Shown here in pieces: positions 43,650 through 55,199 of a DNA stretch of 64,000 nt. The notes under the pieces are model-generated. The model was not told where the DNA came from. It searched no databases and saw nothing but the letters and a program-made list of their open reading frames with translations. The DNA is from Acanthopleura granulata (lineage: Eukaryota > Mollusca > Polyplacophora > Chitonida > Chitonidae), in contig JABBOT010000009.1 in NCBI GenBank assembly GCA_016165875.1, positions 11,881,467 through 11,945,466 of the forward strand. The letters are read 5' to 3'. A program made the translations under genes and the position numbers. The stretch's first letter is position 1. Each line of letters begins with the position of its first letter.

Positions 43650-45910
43650 ATTCAATGTCGTTTTTGTCTCGGTTCCAAAACCGCCGCAAAGAAACAGCGC
43701 CTTTATGTGGCTACCCTCCAACCCCCGGGACATGGTATTCAAGTGTACTTTGAGGCATAATATGAAGTTATACATAATAAGAAGATACAAGCAAATAAAT
43801 AAACGACATGAATGCCACTAATATAGCTTTACTTGACATGCAAGGGGAATAACAAAGGTTGAAGAAAGAGACAGCATATCAGTGACATGTGGTATTAAAA
43901 GAAAGCCCAAGAGTTTTGCTTGTCCATGACATAAAACTCTAATCTTTCTATCATGTCTGTTGTTAGAAAAACACGTTTAAACTTACACATTGCCGGTATG
44001 TAGAAAACACGAATTCGGTTTCGAGGCACCATTAGCCAATCAAAACGCTTTTTACATAGCGCCCTTGAAAAGTCGGTGACGTATAGGAGGCACCATATCC
44101 TTTTTTCTCAATGCGCACAAATGTTAATACCACAGTGGGTTTTTTGTGATTTCTAACTAATGACAGGCATAAAAATCAATATTCAGGAGCTGAAATTTGA
44201 CATCCTTATTTCATTTGCCTAATAGTAAATTTTTCACCTTTTCACCTTTTATCTCTCTTTAAAATAACATTATGTCACATCAGTAAGCATAGACCAGCGA
44301 TGTTTCTCTGGCAGGCAATGACCTAAGATAACGTTCCATTTAACACTGAGACTCGTCTAAATAAAGGTTGAACGGGTAGTTGTCAAACAAACCCTCTGTT
44401 TCTATCAAATCAAAAGCACAACATACCAAGTTTAATGCAAAGTTCGTATCCTGTGTACAAGGTTGGGAGAAAACGGATGAAGTTTTATGCCTTTTAGGTT
44501 TTTGACTTCATCAAAAACTAACCTTTTTGGGATCGCCTGTGGCCCCTGATGTACTTACAATGATATGGCGCTTCAGGAAAGCTTTGGACTGGTGCAATAT
44601 GAAAGAGTTAAGGGCGTTATAGCTCCATTATTTTACCAAAAACCAGGTAAAAATATCTATATATTAACGTTTTCCCCTAAATTTCTGATGTGTTTGTAAA
44701 GAAAGAATAGAGGCCTGTGGCCTTTTTTTTTCCCTTATATCTTTTTGCTTATATCTAAAACATGTTCACAAAATAACGCTGTGGGGAGTTTGAAGAGAGG
44801 CATGCTTCAAGGAGTACTTCATACTCATGGACAATAGCCCGGAATATGACTGCTTTTGCAAACTAGGCGCTCAAATTATTTAACGTTTGTCACAAAACAG
44901 TAATCATCTTTTGTTTTGCACTTGGATAACGAAAACAAAGCAGCTTTTAGGACTTGTAACCGTAATGTTCATCTGCTGCCTCTTCCTTTAATATCAAGGG
45001 AAACCATTCGCAACACCTCCTTGTTTAACACTCATAATAAGTCTTGTCGGGTGATATATTTATCCAGATATATATTACAGCGTCCACAATGCTGCACACA
45101 CTCTTCTATTGTATCACACGCATGCGTAAACCTATCCAAATTTCGAAAAGTTGTATGACAGGTTTTTTGGTTCATGCTTGTACACGTGATATAGTTAACC
45201 AAAACTGTGAACTGACATGTTTGGAAAACTAGTAATGTCTAAAACGGCCATATCTGGTCTAAATTGAACATAGGTAATCCGAAACTTGGAGCTGATTTGT
45301 AGCTTTATACGGTGAATTTAGGCACCAAGAACCAATTCAGTACTGTGAACAGTTTGGGATAGACGTCTGGAAAACTAGTACGGCGGTCTGACAACTGAGG
45401 ACATGCAAACCTAAAATCCACCTACTGGGGCAGTTGTACAAGCCTAATAATTACACACTGAAAGGCATGGCAAGGCGTAGCATTATTGAAAACAAGGCGT
45501 TTTATTTATTTTCTGATGTTTAACCGAAGATCGATACGCGGAAGGGATAGGACAAATAGAGGCCAATGTGAAAATGAGACACCCTGATTTCAAACTCTGG
45601 CTAAATGTATGCACCAGTGCCTGTACAATAAGGAAATCTTCAGTTAGTTTAGCTGTTGACGCCTCGGTGTAGTAAATGTAACATAGAATATCGATACGTT
45701 GTTAATATGACGTGACCGTGATTCACTTTCAGCAGCTGTAGATATCGAATGTGACCGTTGCGTTCTTTTATGATCATGTAGTATTTATTTATTTAAGCGA
45801 ACGCACACGAAACTTGAACGACAGCAGGGATCAACACAAACCAGCATATGTCACATTCCAGAATTTACTACATAGACGTCAAGGACAATCGCCTCACTCA
45901 ACCCCTTTCG
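43650..45910. other. Intergenic stretch, nothing recognised
   Basis: Frames at 44916-45232 and 45751-46083 have no family motif, and the latter crosses a T run into a SINE. No repeats from the named families. Confidence 0.4.
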
Positions 45911-46009
45911 ACTGTTTTTTTTTTTTTTTTCTTTTTCTTTTTCTTCTTTTCAATAGTAAGGTTAGACACCTTGTGAAGTGTGGTAGGTTAATCCGGACAC
46001 TCTGTTTTC

Positions 46010-46250
46010 CCGGACCCAAAAATCATAAACTCCCACCGTGCATGAAGATTTCCGGTTCAGGCTGGCTATCTTTCCAGTCGTAGGCCCTACGTGGGCAGGC
46101 ATGCCAGCGACCTGCGAATGGTCGTGGGTTTCTCTCGGGCTCTGCCCGATTTCCTCCCATAATAATGCTGGCCGCCGTATAAGTAAAATACTCTTCAGTA
46201 CGGCGTAATGTTCTGATGATATAAATAAATCAGTAACTGAATAAATAAAT
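46010..46250 (+). mobile_element. SINE family A, diverged 5' part, good 3' part
   Basis: The right part has GGTCGTGGGTTTCTCTCGGG, CTCTGCCCGATTTCCTCCCA, TAATAATGCTGGCCGCCG, TAAGTAAAATACTCTTCAGTACGGCG and an ATAAATAAATC tail. The left part (GGCAGGCATGCCAGCGACCTG) is decayed. Confidence 0.75.
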
Positions 46251-46254
46251 AAAC

Positions 46255-47090
46255 TAGAGCCTGTTATGTTTAAAAGGTATCTGGCTCTTGCGTAGTGTAA
46301 CGGCTGGATCATAAAGTATACGATGGGCTTGAAAGAGAAGTTTTGTTTATAACTCTGTTTCATGTGGTGATATCTTGGATTCGGATGCTTAAGTGAATTG
46401 TACATATGGAAATATTTGAGCTGACTTCAACATTGGGTTTTCACAGTATATTGTATCTGTAAACAAGCATTCTACAAGCATTAAAATGTGAAAGCAAGAC
46501 ATGTTTCTTCTCGGTTTCAGCTGACAGAATAGCTGGGTCAAATCTATACCAGAACAAAAAAGACATGATTTTTTTCCAAACTAGGCGGAATAGATCGGAA
46601 CTTGGTTTCACTAAGAAAAGTTACTGACCATGTATTAAGTTTCAATTTAGAGTACAATAAATACTCATATGCATCTGGAAAGTCAGGTAACGTGCCTAAG
46701 TACAAAATTGGACCAAAATGTTGGACAAGGATGAAACAGCTCGAAAATTCTTCAATATCATGTAGGTATTTGACATCTTAAAAGAATTCAACATGGACAA
46801 ATTACATCAATTTATTTTCACAAACACGCCCCTTGGAATAGTAAACCATTGCAAAAGTGTGTGGTTTTAAAAGGAGAGATTGTTGATTGGCAGCTGTCAG
46901 AAATATTCAGCGTGTTGAGACTGAAAAGGGTCATTCGGGGACCGTCGATGGGTTAAGCCAGATATTAACAAGTATAATAATGGATATATCATCTGTGTAT
47001 TCTACTCTCCAGAAAAAAATAATAATAAAAAATTGCTTAAGTAGATAATATGAAATCCCGTGTGTGGCCAAATGTTAATTTTATAGGAAG
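46255..47090. other. Intergenic stretch, nothing recognised
   Basis: AT-rich, no gene or repeat family supported. Confidence 0.4.
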
Positions 47091-47094
47091 GCTT

Positions 47095-47300
47095 TATCGG
47101 CTGTGAGTCCAAGTCCCACTCTGGCCGACGTAGGCCTACTTCCTCTCCAGTACTAAGTAGTAAAGCTTGCCAACTACCAGCGGATGACCATAGGTTTCCT
47201 TTGGACTATGCCCGGTTTCTTTCCACAAAGTATAGCCTATAATGCTGGCCTTCGTCCATAAGTGAAATATTCCTTAGTACGTTGTATAATACCAGTCAAA
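47095..47300 (+). mobile_element. SINE family A, diverged copy
   Basis: GCTGTGAGTCCAAGTCCCACTC (B-box area), CCAGCGGATGACCATAGGTTTCC, TGCCCGGTTTCTTTCCACAA, ATAATGCTGGCCTTCG and AAGTGAAATATTCCTTAGTACG. It is more diverged than the other copies and has an insertion before ATAATGCTGG. Confidence 0.7.
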
Positions 47301-47934
47301 TAATAATGATTTTTTTAAGACATATTATGATTAAATTGTAATAACTTAAATTTAACCCAACTGTTTTTATTCGAAATATTCATTTCCTACTCCATTCTCT
47401 CTCCAAAAAGGACCTTTTTAATTTTAATCTTCTCAGTTCTATATCAACTTTTTGTCCTGTTCATGTTCTGCGTTCATGTTACATTTTAAGGCTGCTATTG
47501 AAATGGCTGTTTATCTGAAAGGAAAACAAACGTATTTGACTTTGCTTCCACCATGAACTCTAGAAGTTATCCCTCTTTAAACGTCATTCAAGCAATAATT
47601 TATGAAAAAATTTTTTGCCTTGCTTTTTTTTCCCAGCTAAATAAACTGTACCACAACTTCTAAATTTCCTCCCGACTGAAAATCCTTACCATGCAAGTTA
47701 ATGCCGCAGTGCCACTGACTTACCAGCTGTAGAAACGTGAGGACTACAGGCAGCGCCGTTTGTGATGTTACTTTCACATAGCTTAACTTAGTTTTAACTA
47801 TTGCCTTTTTTGTCTGAGTGATTCTTCCACTGCATGCTACCAAGAGTGAAATGAAGGTATATATATATAATGACCCAGTTTGTTGTTAAAGCCGAAGTAT
47901 CATGGTATTTTTGGTGTAACTGGTTAACGGAAAT

Positions 47935-48143
47935 TGGACCAATTCGGTCGATTGCGACGAAGACGCTCAATCTGCCGAAAAACGTTAGAAATTTGTTTTG
48001 AAATCTGTGAATTGAGTTTCTCACGTTTTGATAACAAGGGAATGATATGCTCCTCGCAGCATTTTCAAAGCGATTCTTGGAGTTTTTATATTTCTTTAAA
48101 AAAGTCGCCAGAGTACACTCTAAAACTGAAACTACTCCGGTAA
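47935..48143 (+). pseudogene. Possible C-terminal half of a THAP domain
   Basis: The frame contains GMICSSQHFQSDSW, resembling the second zinc-ligand pair of THAP fingers (C-x2-H-F) with the usual acidic/aromatic residues after it. The N-terminal half (first Cys pair, FHRxP) is not present upstream in this window part. The other THAP fragment at 22144 is about 26 kb away, so linkage is speculative. Upstream residues (RLRRRRSICRK) do not help. Weak call. Confidence 0.3.
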
Positions 48144-49200
48144 ATAGGTGACAATTCTGACCACCTCAGAAATGCCCTCACAGGACTGTCCGCTTCTCTT
48201 CCGGACCCCCAAAATCCTAGAGTACACCGCTGAATGTGCACTCACGTCCTGCATGTAGCCTACTAACATTTACCTGGACATCTGTCTATTAGTAATACCA
48301 CTTCGTGCTGAATATGTCGATGTACAGAATATGTGTGTAAAAATATGTATTTCAGTAAAGTAAACAATTTTAGTACACTTGAACGACAATGCGCATTATG
48401 CTGATTCAAAAACCACAGATATTACACATTGATGGTGTGCATGTTGTCATAGCAACCAAAGGCTTGGTCCGCGCGCTCTTGGCATCAGCCAGTACCTGGC
48501 ACTCAATTATGTCCGATGTCTCATTCAGACGCCCACCAACCGATTGGTCAGCCTGCATACGACACCTGGTGCAAAGCTCTTCATGTAATTACTTGGCAAT
48601 TCGATCAGATGCGTTCATTATTCAAGATGTGACGGCGACTAATCAACCTTTTCGAAGCTCAATCAATATGGCGTTTTAGTTAAGCCCTGTATAAGGTGAA
48701 CTCTATGGCTAGAGCTATATATGTACCGCAATACCGCACCACCTGTCAGTTTGGCATGTTCTAATCACTGTGCTCTGCATTCCAAACTGTTAACGTGTGG
48801 TGAAGGGGATAGGTGAATTTTGCTGACTGACCTTTTTTGTTTTTGTCCAACAAATATTGAGCTCATACAATCTTGGAGGAATTTTGTCTTGGACCAAACC
48901 TAAATACTTTCACAAGGAAAGAAGTTGTAATGCAAAGCAGAAACTGCAACATGCAAACTGCTCAGGGTGAGTCATGGCATGACGAGCTTTATTCTTTCCT
49001 TTTTTTTTCATTATGTTTTATCTATATCGTGTTACCGTTATATCCTAGAATATTTAACCTCCTATAAAACTTCAGTCAGGTTTACGGGCAAAGGAATTAA
49101 CTACTACAGCTTGCCAGACATAAGTGCCACCTTACAAACCAGTGTTATCATTCAGAAGGCAAGTATTGATGTGATTGCAGAGTGCATATGCCCTGAACAG
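48144..49200. other. Intergenic stretch, nothing recognised
   Basis: The frames at 48389-48679 and 48967-49239 have no recognisable domain. The second runs into a SINE tail. Confidence 0.35.
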
Positions 49201-49204
49201 AAAT

Positions 49205-49425
49205 TTTTATTTTATTTTTATTTGTATTTATTTTATTAGTGTTTTAGGCCGCACTCAAGAATATTCCAACTATACGGCAGTGGCCAGCATTATGGTGGGA
49301 GTAAAGCGGGCAGGGCCCGCTGGAAACCCATGACCATCCGCAGGTTGCTGGCGGACCTTCCCACGTACGAACGGAGAGGAAGCCAGCGTGAGCTGGGCTT
49401 GAACTCACAGCGATCACATTAGAAA
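49205..49425 (-). mobile_element. SINE family A, well preserved
   Basis: The T-rich (TTTTA)n tail is followed by TTAGTGTTTTAGGCCGCACTCAAG, CAGTGGCCAGCATTATGGTG, GGGCAGGGCCCGCTGGAAAC, CCATCCGCAGGTTGCTGGCG and CGGAGAGGAAGCCAGCGTGA, ending with GAACTCACAGCGATCACATT, the inverse of the B-box region. Confidence 0.85.
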
Positions 49426-49446
49426 TGGTAATATATACATGCAACT

Positions 49447-49545
49447 TACACCATGGCAGCCAGTTTTATGGGTGAGGGAAAGCAGAGTGCCTGGGATATT
49501 AAACATCCACCATTGGCAAGTTTCTGCTTGGTGAATTGTGTGTGA
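49447..49545. repeat. Repeat family D copy
   Basis: TACACCATGGCAGCCAGTTTTATGGGTGAGGGAAAGCAGAGTGCC and CATCCACCATTGGCAAGTTTCTGC parallel the segments at 14060 and 60505. It sits directly beside a SINE-A copy. Confidence 0.45.
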
Positions 49546-49839
49546 CGAACACACTTGGGCGCTATAATCATTGCTGATTTGTTACGTAAAAGAAAAGAAA
49601 ATTCTCCAACCATCTTGCCTTTCAGAAAAATCAAAATTTTAAGGTTTCTATGGAACGTATTCATTATTTTAGAGGCTCTGAAAGCAAGCAATGGTATGTT
49701 AAGCACTGTATGTGCCCTATTGGACTGAAATACATCTTCTGGAACCTCGAGCTCTTCACTACCTGGAGGTAATAATGTACAGCCTTCTATGGAGCTTTGT
49801 ATCCACTTCGGTATATTCCTGTGTACTGCTACATACCAA

Positions 49840-50490
49840 TCACGAGAGAATGTTAAAGACTACAGCATACAGAGTAAAACCAGGGCAGCGACAACAGTGA
49901 GATAATGGGTGCATGGTCACACGTTACCGATGAAATCGGGCCTCTTGCCAGTTTACCTCATTTGAGCTTTTATTCTAACCAGTCATGCAAGTGAATAACG
50001 CTGTGTAACTTTTGCGCATAACCAAATAAGTAACGTATGTGTAGGGAGATTTCCCGGAATTCTGCCATCACACCGGTTAGCTAGATATGAAAGACGCCAA
50101 CATGGAGAGTAAACCCAATGCAGCAAAGAAATTCTGACGGTTGACAAACGGTCACACCTAATTAGAGCAACCTACACGCCCGATATCACCATAACTCCAG
50201 AAACAGATAAAACGAATTGCATTTATGTTAATTACAATTCATTAGATGTGGCTGTAAAGTCAAACCAGACTGTTTCTTTCACAACCAACGTAAAAGTCAA
50301 ACCTTAATATAAAATACTACTCATCAGCCACGACAGTGTGGTATTTGGTAAATAACCGGACTTCACAGTCCTGTCTATTGGCAGCTTGTCTCCATTTAGG
50401 GATTCATTTTAATTAACTGCTCTTGCAAGTTCATAAATAGTTGCAAGTTACCATATCTCAAGCACCATGGCTTAAGCGGAATTAGATGCG
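49840..50490 (+). repeat. Dispersed repeat family E, longest stretch
   Basis: Two related pieces are present. 49850-49990 has TACAGAGTAAAACCAGGGCAG and GGTCACACGTTACCGATG. 50090-50490 has ACGCCAACATGGAGAGTAAACCC, AAACGGTCACACC and ATATCTCAAGCACCATGGCTTAAGCGG. Together they include the blocks seen separately near 4790, 28444, 36250 and 38030. This is the best starting point for a family consensus. Confidence 0.5.
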
Positions 50491-50899
50491 AAAAACCTTT
50501 AATGTTGATTGTTAATTACCAATAAGAATAGTGGTCATCATAAAGTTATTAAATGGATATGAAGCAAGAATTAGAACAGGCAAGGCGGCTATAATAAGAA
50601 GGGAAAACAACTCTGTTCAGAAGATAAATCGTACGTGTAAGCTGTGTGTTTTTAGGAGATTAGTCGGACTGGAGCATCATATGCATGCGAGTTGAAGGGA
50701 TCAGAGTAAGGGGGTGAAGAAATCTTGTGATGATGAATGAACTTAGCTCAGCAGTAAAGGGTGCTAGTTCACCCTTCACCTCAAATCTTGCTCAAGAGAC
50801 AATTTCTATTGATCAGTTATCTCGAGAGCACGACTTCGTGAAGATGTCGTGAGCACGATTTATTAAAAAAAAAAACACAAACACGGGAAAATTTTAATA

Positions 50900-51320
50900 C
50901 TGTGTGTGTGTGTGTGCTTTATTACTAGTGTTACTGTGACATGGTGTAAAAGAAAAATATTGGTAATAAAAAAAACAAACAGTATTTAAATTTCCCCGTG
51001 TATGTGTGTGTGTGTTTTAAAACTGGGGTCTCGCGTCAAACCACGACGTCGAGTTTTGGTAATATTGGTAATAAAAAACACACACGCACACACACACAGG
51101 ATTCAGATTGTGTCTTTTTTATTACCAACATTTTTCTTTTGCAGCATGTCACTTTACGGCTGCTTGCAAAGGCATAAAACCGCGACGTCGAGTTTTTGCA
51201 TGTTAGAGGACTATTTAAAACCCAACGTCGTGTTTTGAAGCGAGACCCCTAATTTTAAAAGAAGCTTTAATTTGTAAAAACTCGACTCCAAAAGTCGATG
51301 TCGAGCTTTGAAACTCGACG
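50900..51320. repeat. Microsatellites and clustered CGACGTCG(A/T)GTTTT motifs in an inverted arrangement
   Basis: (TG)n and (CA)n runs lie at 50905-50920, 51003-51016 and 51078-51099. Between and after them, AACGACGTCGAGTTTT-type words occur at about 51040, 51183, 51220 and 51290-51330. A larger inverted pair matches ACTGGGGTCTCGCGTCAAA (51022-51042) with TTTTGAAGCGAGACCCCTAA (51232-51252). TTGGTAATAAAAAA words also appear in both orientations. Confidence 0.6.
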
Positions 51321-51329
51321 TTGTGTTTT

Positions 51330-52020
51330 GGGCTTGATACAAGTGCTATTTTAATGGCACAAATGGAACATCATACTATATATAGCGCCTTTGTCCACTT
51401 CCATTTGAATACCACGGGATGCGGTCATAGTCGCGACCTTTAACCCGGTTAGTCCCTTTAGCTCCACTGATTGCTTGTAAACAACACACAACATCTAGAG
51501 ATAGCCTTGTGAGAACACAAATTATTCATTAGCCGAGTTATACGTTGTTCATATTTGTTTTCACTTAATGTTTCAAGGTTAAACAACAAGGTATGTCGCT
51601 CGGGTCAATCTAGAATGACCTTCGTTTTTGCGATATTTTTTCCCTCAGTTGTTGAAAAGTTTCCTATTGTTTCCAAATTCAACACAATTATGTCATAGTC
51701 TTAGTTCAGTTCAAATTCTGGTGTATATTTATTGCCAACCTCTTACATAATAATAGAACCATGGAGCCCATCAGATGTCATGAGTGCCATAAAATGTCAC
51801 AGATTTGGTCGACATAATTTCCATGTGCTAGCCATATGATGTCTTTTGCTTACAAGCAATCTCAGCGTGCTGTCCGTGCAGTGTAAGGGGTTAACCTGTT
51901 AAATTGGCGAGCAGGTCCCCGTAGAGTCACATCGTGGAAATTTGTCACATTATTTTAGCATAAGAACAGCTAGTTAAAAGAACAGACAACATTTAAACAA
52001 AGTGCGCATCATGTAAAAGA
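51330..52020. other. Intergenic stretch, nothing recognised
   Basis: No gene, RNA or repeat supported. Confidence 0.4.
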
Positions 52021-52024
52021 CCAT

Positions 52025-52424
52025 TTGGCACTGATTCTAAATATGGTCTTCATTATTTTCCTGGCATTTTTTAAAGTGATTAAAATGGAAAAAACAATTG
52101 AGGTGGAGTTTTGGGGTCAAATTGAACAGGCTGAAGCACAGTGCCGTCCGAGATTATTCCTTTCGGCTAAACATCTTGTAACCGTTGTATTTCCACATTA
52201 AATACAGGTACGCATGTTTTACTACGTGTACATTCACACAGAAGGTTGAAATAGAGCAATCAGAGGATGTTTAGCTGCTAAAAAGAATCCCTGACGTCGT
52301 GTGCTTCAGCCTGTCCAAAGTTCCCTAAAACGTCCACTGTAGCACAGCAGTCTCTATTTCCGTTTCAGTCACTAGGGAAAGATGCCAAGAAATAACGAAG
52401 ACTACATTTGGAACCAGCCCGAAA
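52025..52424. mobile_element. Hairpin MITE, copy 1
   Basis: The left arm GATTCTAAATATGGTCTTCATTATTTTCCTGGCATTTT (52033-52070) pairs with the right arm TGCCAAGAAATAACGAAGACTACATTTGGAACC (52383-52415). Pairing resumes further in: ACAGGCTGAAGCACAGTGCC (52127-52146) with GTGTGCTTCAGCCTGTCCAAAG (about 52300-52321). Most of the element can fold on itself. It has no frame of its own. A second copy lies at 62396-62671. Confidence 0.75.
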
Positions 52425-52699
52425 TATCCTTTGAGTGATCCGCACTTTGTTAAGATGTGGTCTGTTCTTTCAGGTATCAATAATGTATTTGGCATGAGGA
52501 GTGTGTGGAAGTCTTTCGAATTTGCTGAATGTAATATTTTTCTGTAGTAAAAATTGATTTGTGTTTGAAATTGTCTTCCCTGATGAGGCTCCATCTAGGT
52601 AGATCCACCATAGACTGCACTCTCTTTCTATCTCTATAATATACTTATAAAAAAAAATATTGTTTTTCGCTTCGAGCCCCATGATCATTCCACACTTGA

Positions 52700-52980
52700 T
52701 TCACACTATTTATTTATCTATTTATTTGGCTGATGTTTTACCCTGTACTCAAGAATATCTCACTTATAAGGGCGGCCAGCATTATGGTGGGGCGAAACCA
52801 GGCAGAACTCTGAGGAAACCCACGACCATTCGCAGGTTACTCGCAGAACCTCGCACGCACGGCCGGAGAGGAAGCCATTATAGGCTCGACTTAAACTCAC
52901 AGCGACGGAATTGGTGGGACGGACCGAGGTCATTACGCTGCACTAGCGGGCTAATCCCCTCTGTCACTGAGGCGATGCCT
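52700..52980 (-). mobile_element. SINE family A, near full length
   Basis: The tail region TTTATTTATCTATTTATTTGG is at the left. The body reads GTTTTACCCTGTACTCAAGAA, GGCGGCCAGCATTATGGTGG, CATTCGCAGGTTACTCG and GCCGGAGAGGAAGCC. The tRNA-like head at the right end reads, on the minus strand, AGCCCGCTAGTGCAGCGTAATGACC and GTCGCTGTGAGTTTAAGTCGA. It is one of the few copies with a head. Confidence 0.85.
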
Positions 52981-53094
52981 CAAGAACTAAACGGTCTGAA
53001 TACCGATTGGCTATATACACAAGTACAGCTGACAAATCATCTCCATACAATGCTAAACATACAATTCTGCAATACAATACGCCACATTCGGGTA

Positions 53095-53275
53095 GAGCAC
53101 ATATTAAACCCCTCATCGGTGCGATAGCTGTGAGTTCAAGTCTAATTTCGTGGGTTTCGTGCTGACTCTGCCCGGTTTTCTCGCACCATATTGCTGGCCC
53201 CCGTCGTGTAAGTGAAATATTCTTGAGTACAGCGTTAAACACCAATGAAATAAATAAATAAATAAATAAATAAAC
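53095..53275 (+). mobile_element. SINE family A, head partly kept
   Basis: TAGCTGTGAGTTCAAGTCTAAT (B-box area), TTCGTGCTGACTCTGCCCGGTTTTC, CACCATATTGCTGGCCC, GTAAGTGAAATATTCTTGAGTAC and AGCGTTAAACACCAATG, with a long (AAAT)n tail. It lies opposite to the SINE 120 bp to its left, so the pair can form a hairpin. Confidence 0.85.
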
Positions 53276-53439
53276 CCAGCAATACCTCTTTCATTTATTT
53301 TCCTACATGCAAAGTTTTGATATGGAAATTTTTGAAACATTCTTGACAATGTAACTACCAGAGCATAATTAATTTATTTTAATATTTTTACAGTATATTA
53401 ACAGATATTAATTCGCGATTTTGATTTATGTATATGTAT

Positions 53440-53800
53440 AATTGGATTTTACGTTGTACTCAACATTTTTTCAGTCATGTGACGACGAGTCCTTACAGTG
53501 TAGATATGCTGTGTCTCCTTGTGGCAGGGCGAGCCCATGCCGCCAAAGTGCTGCCGCCACTAGAACATCATGCCGAAGACATCAGCCATGACACCCCACC
53601 CAGTCACATTATACGGACCCAGGGCCGATCAGTCCTGCTTTCTGGTTCTAACCTCTTGGTGCCGAGAGCCAGGTGAGGTAGCAACAAGTACCATTTTTAA
53701 AGTCTTTGGTATGACCCGACCAGGGATTAATCCCGGATCTTCCGACCTCGAGGTGGACGCTCTAACCACCAGATCCGATTTTGATTGATTACTCTCTACC
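53440..53800 (-). mobile_element. SINE family B, near full length
   Basis: On the plus strand: TTTACGTTGTACTCAACATTTTTTCAGTCATGTGACGACG, GAACATCATGCCGAAGACATC and CCCAGTCACATTATACGGACC. At the right is the head in reverse: GACCCGACCAGGGATTAATCCCGG and GACCTCGAGGTGGACGCTCTAACCACC. Confidence 0.8.
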
Positions 53801-54680
53801 TTATAACATGGACTTTCAATATGTCTGCCCTGACTGAGGTATTTTTATAGCTCTTCACTACTGACTAGGGATAATTAATGTACAATCTGTACATGCAACG
53901 GCATAATCGAAGCATTTAGAGTATTGCCAGCTGATATGAAAGGGCAATACTTGAAGAAAGTGACTTTATGTGATGGTTTGTTGGCTTGTACTAGTTGGCC
54001 TAGGCTTAGTTCCTTGCCAGGACGGATTCATGTTAAAGCAAAAGCATGAATGCAAGATTAGGAAAAACTGCGCTAATTTCGCGCGGTTTCCATTATTCTC
54101 GGGTTCTCGAGCGCTGATCCCGCGAGGTTTTGCTCCCTCTAGCTGTCGCCATGTCGCCATGCTATGGCTATCGACTAACGTCGTACATCATATTTCGTGA
54201 CCCGTCAAAGTATGAACGAAGCATTGAACGAGTACTGATACCTTTGAATAGTGGAAAGACGGATAATGCAAGGTATTTGAAAAAAAGTACACGGTAGAGC
54301 TCTAAAACGAGTCACCACGTGTTGCTGTGTATTGTAAACACTGTGTCTGCATTTTAATTCAAAGAGCCTTATGAGCACAGAGTTGCATATCTGCAGTTAC
54401 TAGATCCGCTTTTGTAGGGCCAGTTCAAGTTCCTCCAGTTTGCCATATGGCGCGAGCAGTAGCGGTTAGTGGGTGCGCACCGATCCATGGCGGACGTCTG
54501 TGCCTAATGAGAAATAAACAAATGCAGCGTCAAAAATCGAATTGAACTTGGAGATATAGTTAATGTAATGCGAAATAACACTTGTTGAGCTTGTTAAGCA
54601 ACGATTTCCGATGCCCATGATTGTAACATGTAGACATAACTTCTTCCCAGATCTTATATATGTAGGCCGTATACCAAGTC
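53801..54680. other. Intergenic stretch, nothing firm
   Basis: A GC-richer patch at 54080-54180 and 54440-54510 includes CCATGGCGGACGTCTG, a good initiation context, but the frame stops after six codons. No gene is supported. Confidence 0.35.
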
Positions 54681-54689
54681 GGCATAAAA

Positions 54690-54860
54690 CGTTGAATCAA
54701 CGTTGAAACAACGTATTGCTCTAACAGTGAGATAACATTGAAATTAGATTGTACATTTTGACTTGAGACAAAGTTGAATTCTGAGGTTAAAATTACGTTG
54801 TTTTCTGATGTTGAATCAACGTTGAAATCACATTTTACTTGTAAGTTTAGGCAGCGTTAA
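54690..54860. repeat. Near-palindromic AACGTTGAATCAACGTT repeat
   Basis: AACGTTGAATCAACGTTGAA occurs at about 54690 and TGTTGAATCAACGTTGAAAT at about 54808, with AACAACGTATTG, ATTACGTTGTTTT and AACATTGAAATTAG relatives between. The core is its own reverse complement apart from one central base. Confidence 0.65.
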
Positions 54861-55009
54861 GTGCTTACGTTCAAACAATATCGCATACTACTTATACAAA
54901 TATTTGACACTGATATAATATACATATATCAAAATAATCAATATACAACCTTGCTTCAAAGTCAAATTTCAACTTTACATTCTAATTTAAAAGTTGTCTC
55001 ACGATCAGA

Positions 55010-55195
55010 ATGCCATGCAATTTCAACGTCAGAAAAAGAAAATCGCGTGTCAATGTCAGAAAAGCACACTATGTTAATAAAATGTTAGAAAATTTTCACC
55101 GTGTTAAGAAAATGTGAGAAAACAACATCATGTGAAGAAAATGTGAGAAAACAACATCGTGTTAAGAAAATGCCAGAAAACAACCCTAAGTGAAA
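55010..55195. repeat. 29-bp tandem repeat, about five units
   Basis: AAGAAAATGTGAGAAAACAA with CATCGTGTT has a 29-bp period. The clear units are at about 55105, 55134 and 55163, with decayed ones (GTCAGAAAAGCACACTATGTTAAT, AAAATGTTAGAAAATTTTCACC) before them. Confidence 0.75.
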
Positions 55196-55199
55196 CATG

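Noticed and set aside
54487..54508. Initiation site CCATGGCGGACGTC
   Set aside because: The frame terminates after six codons and no donor site is visible.
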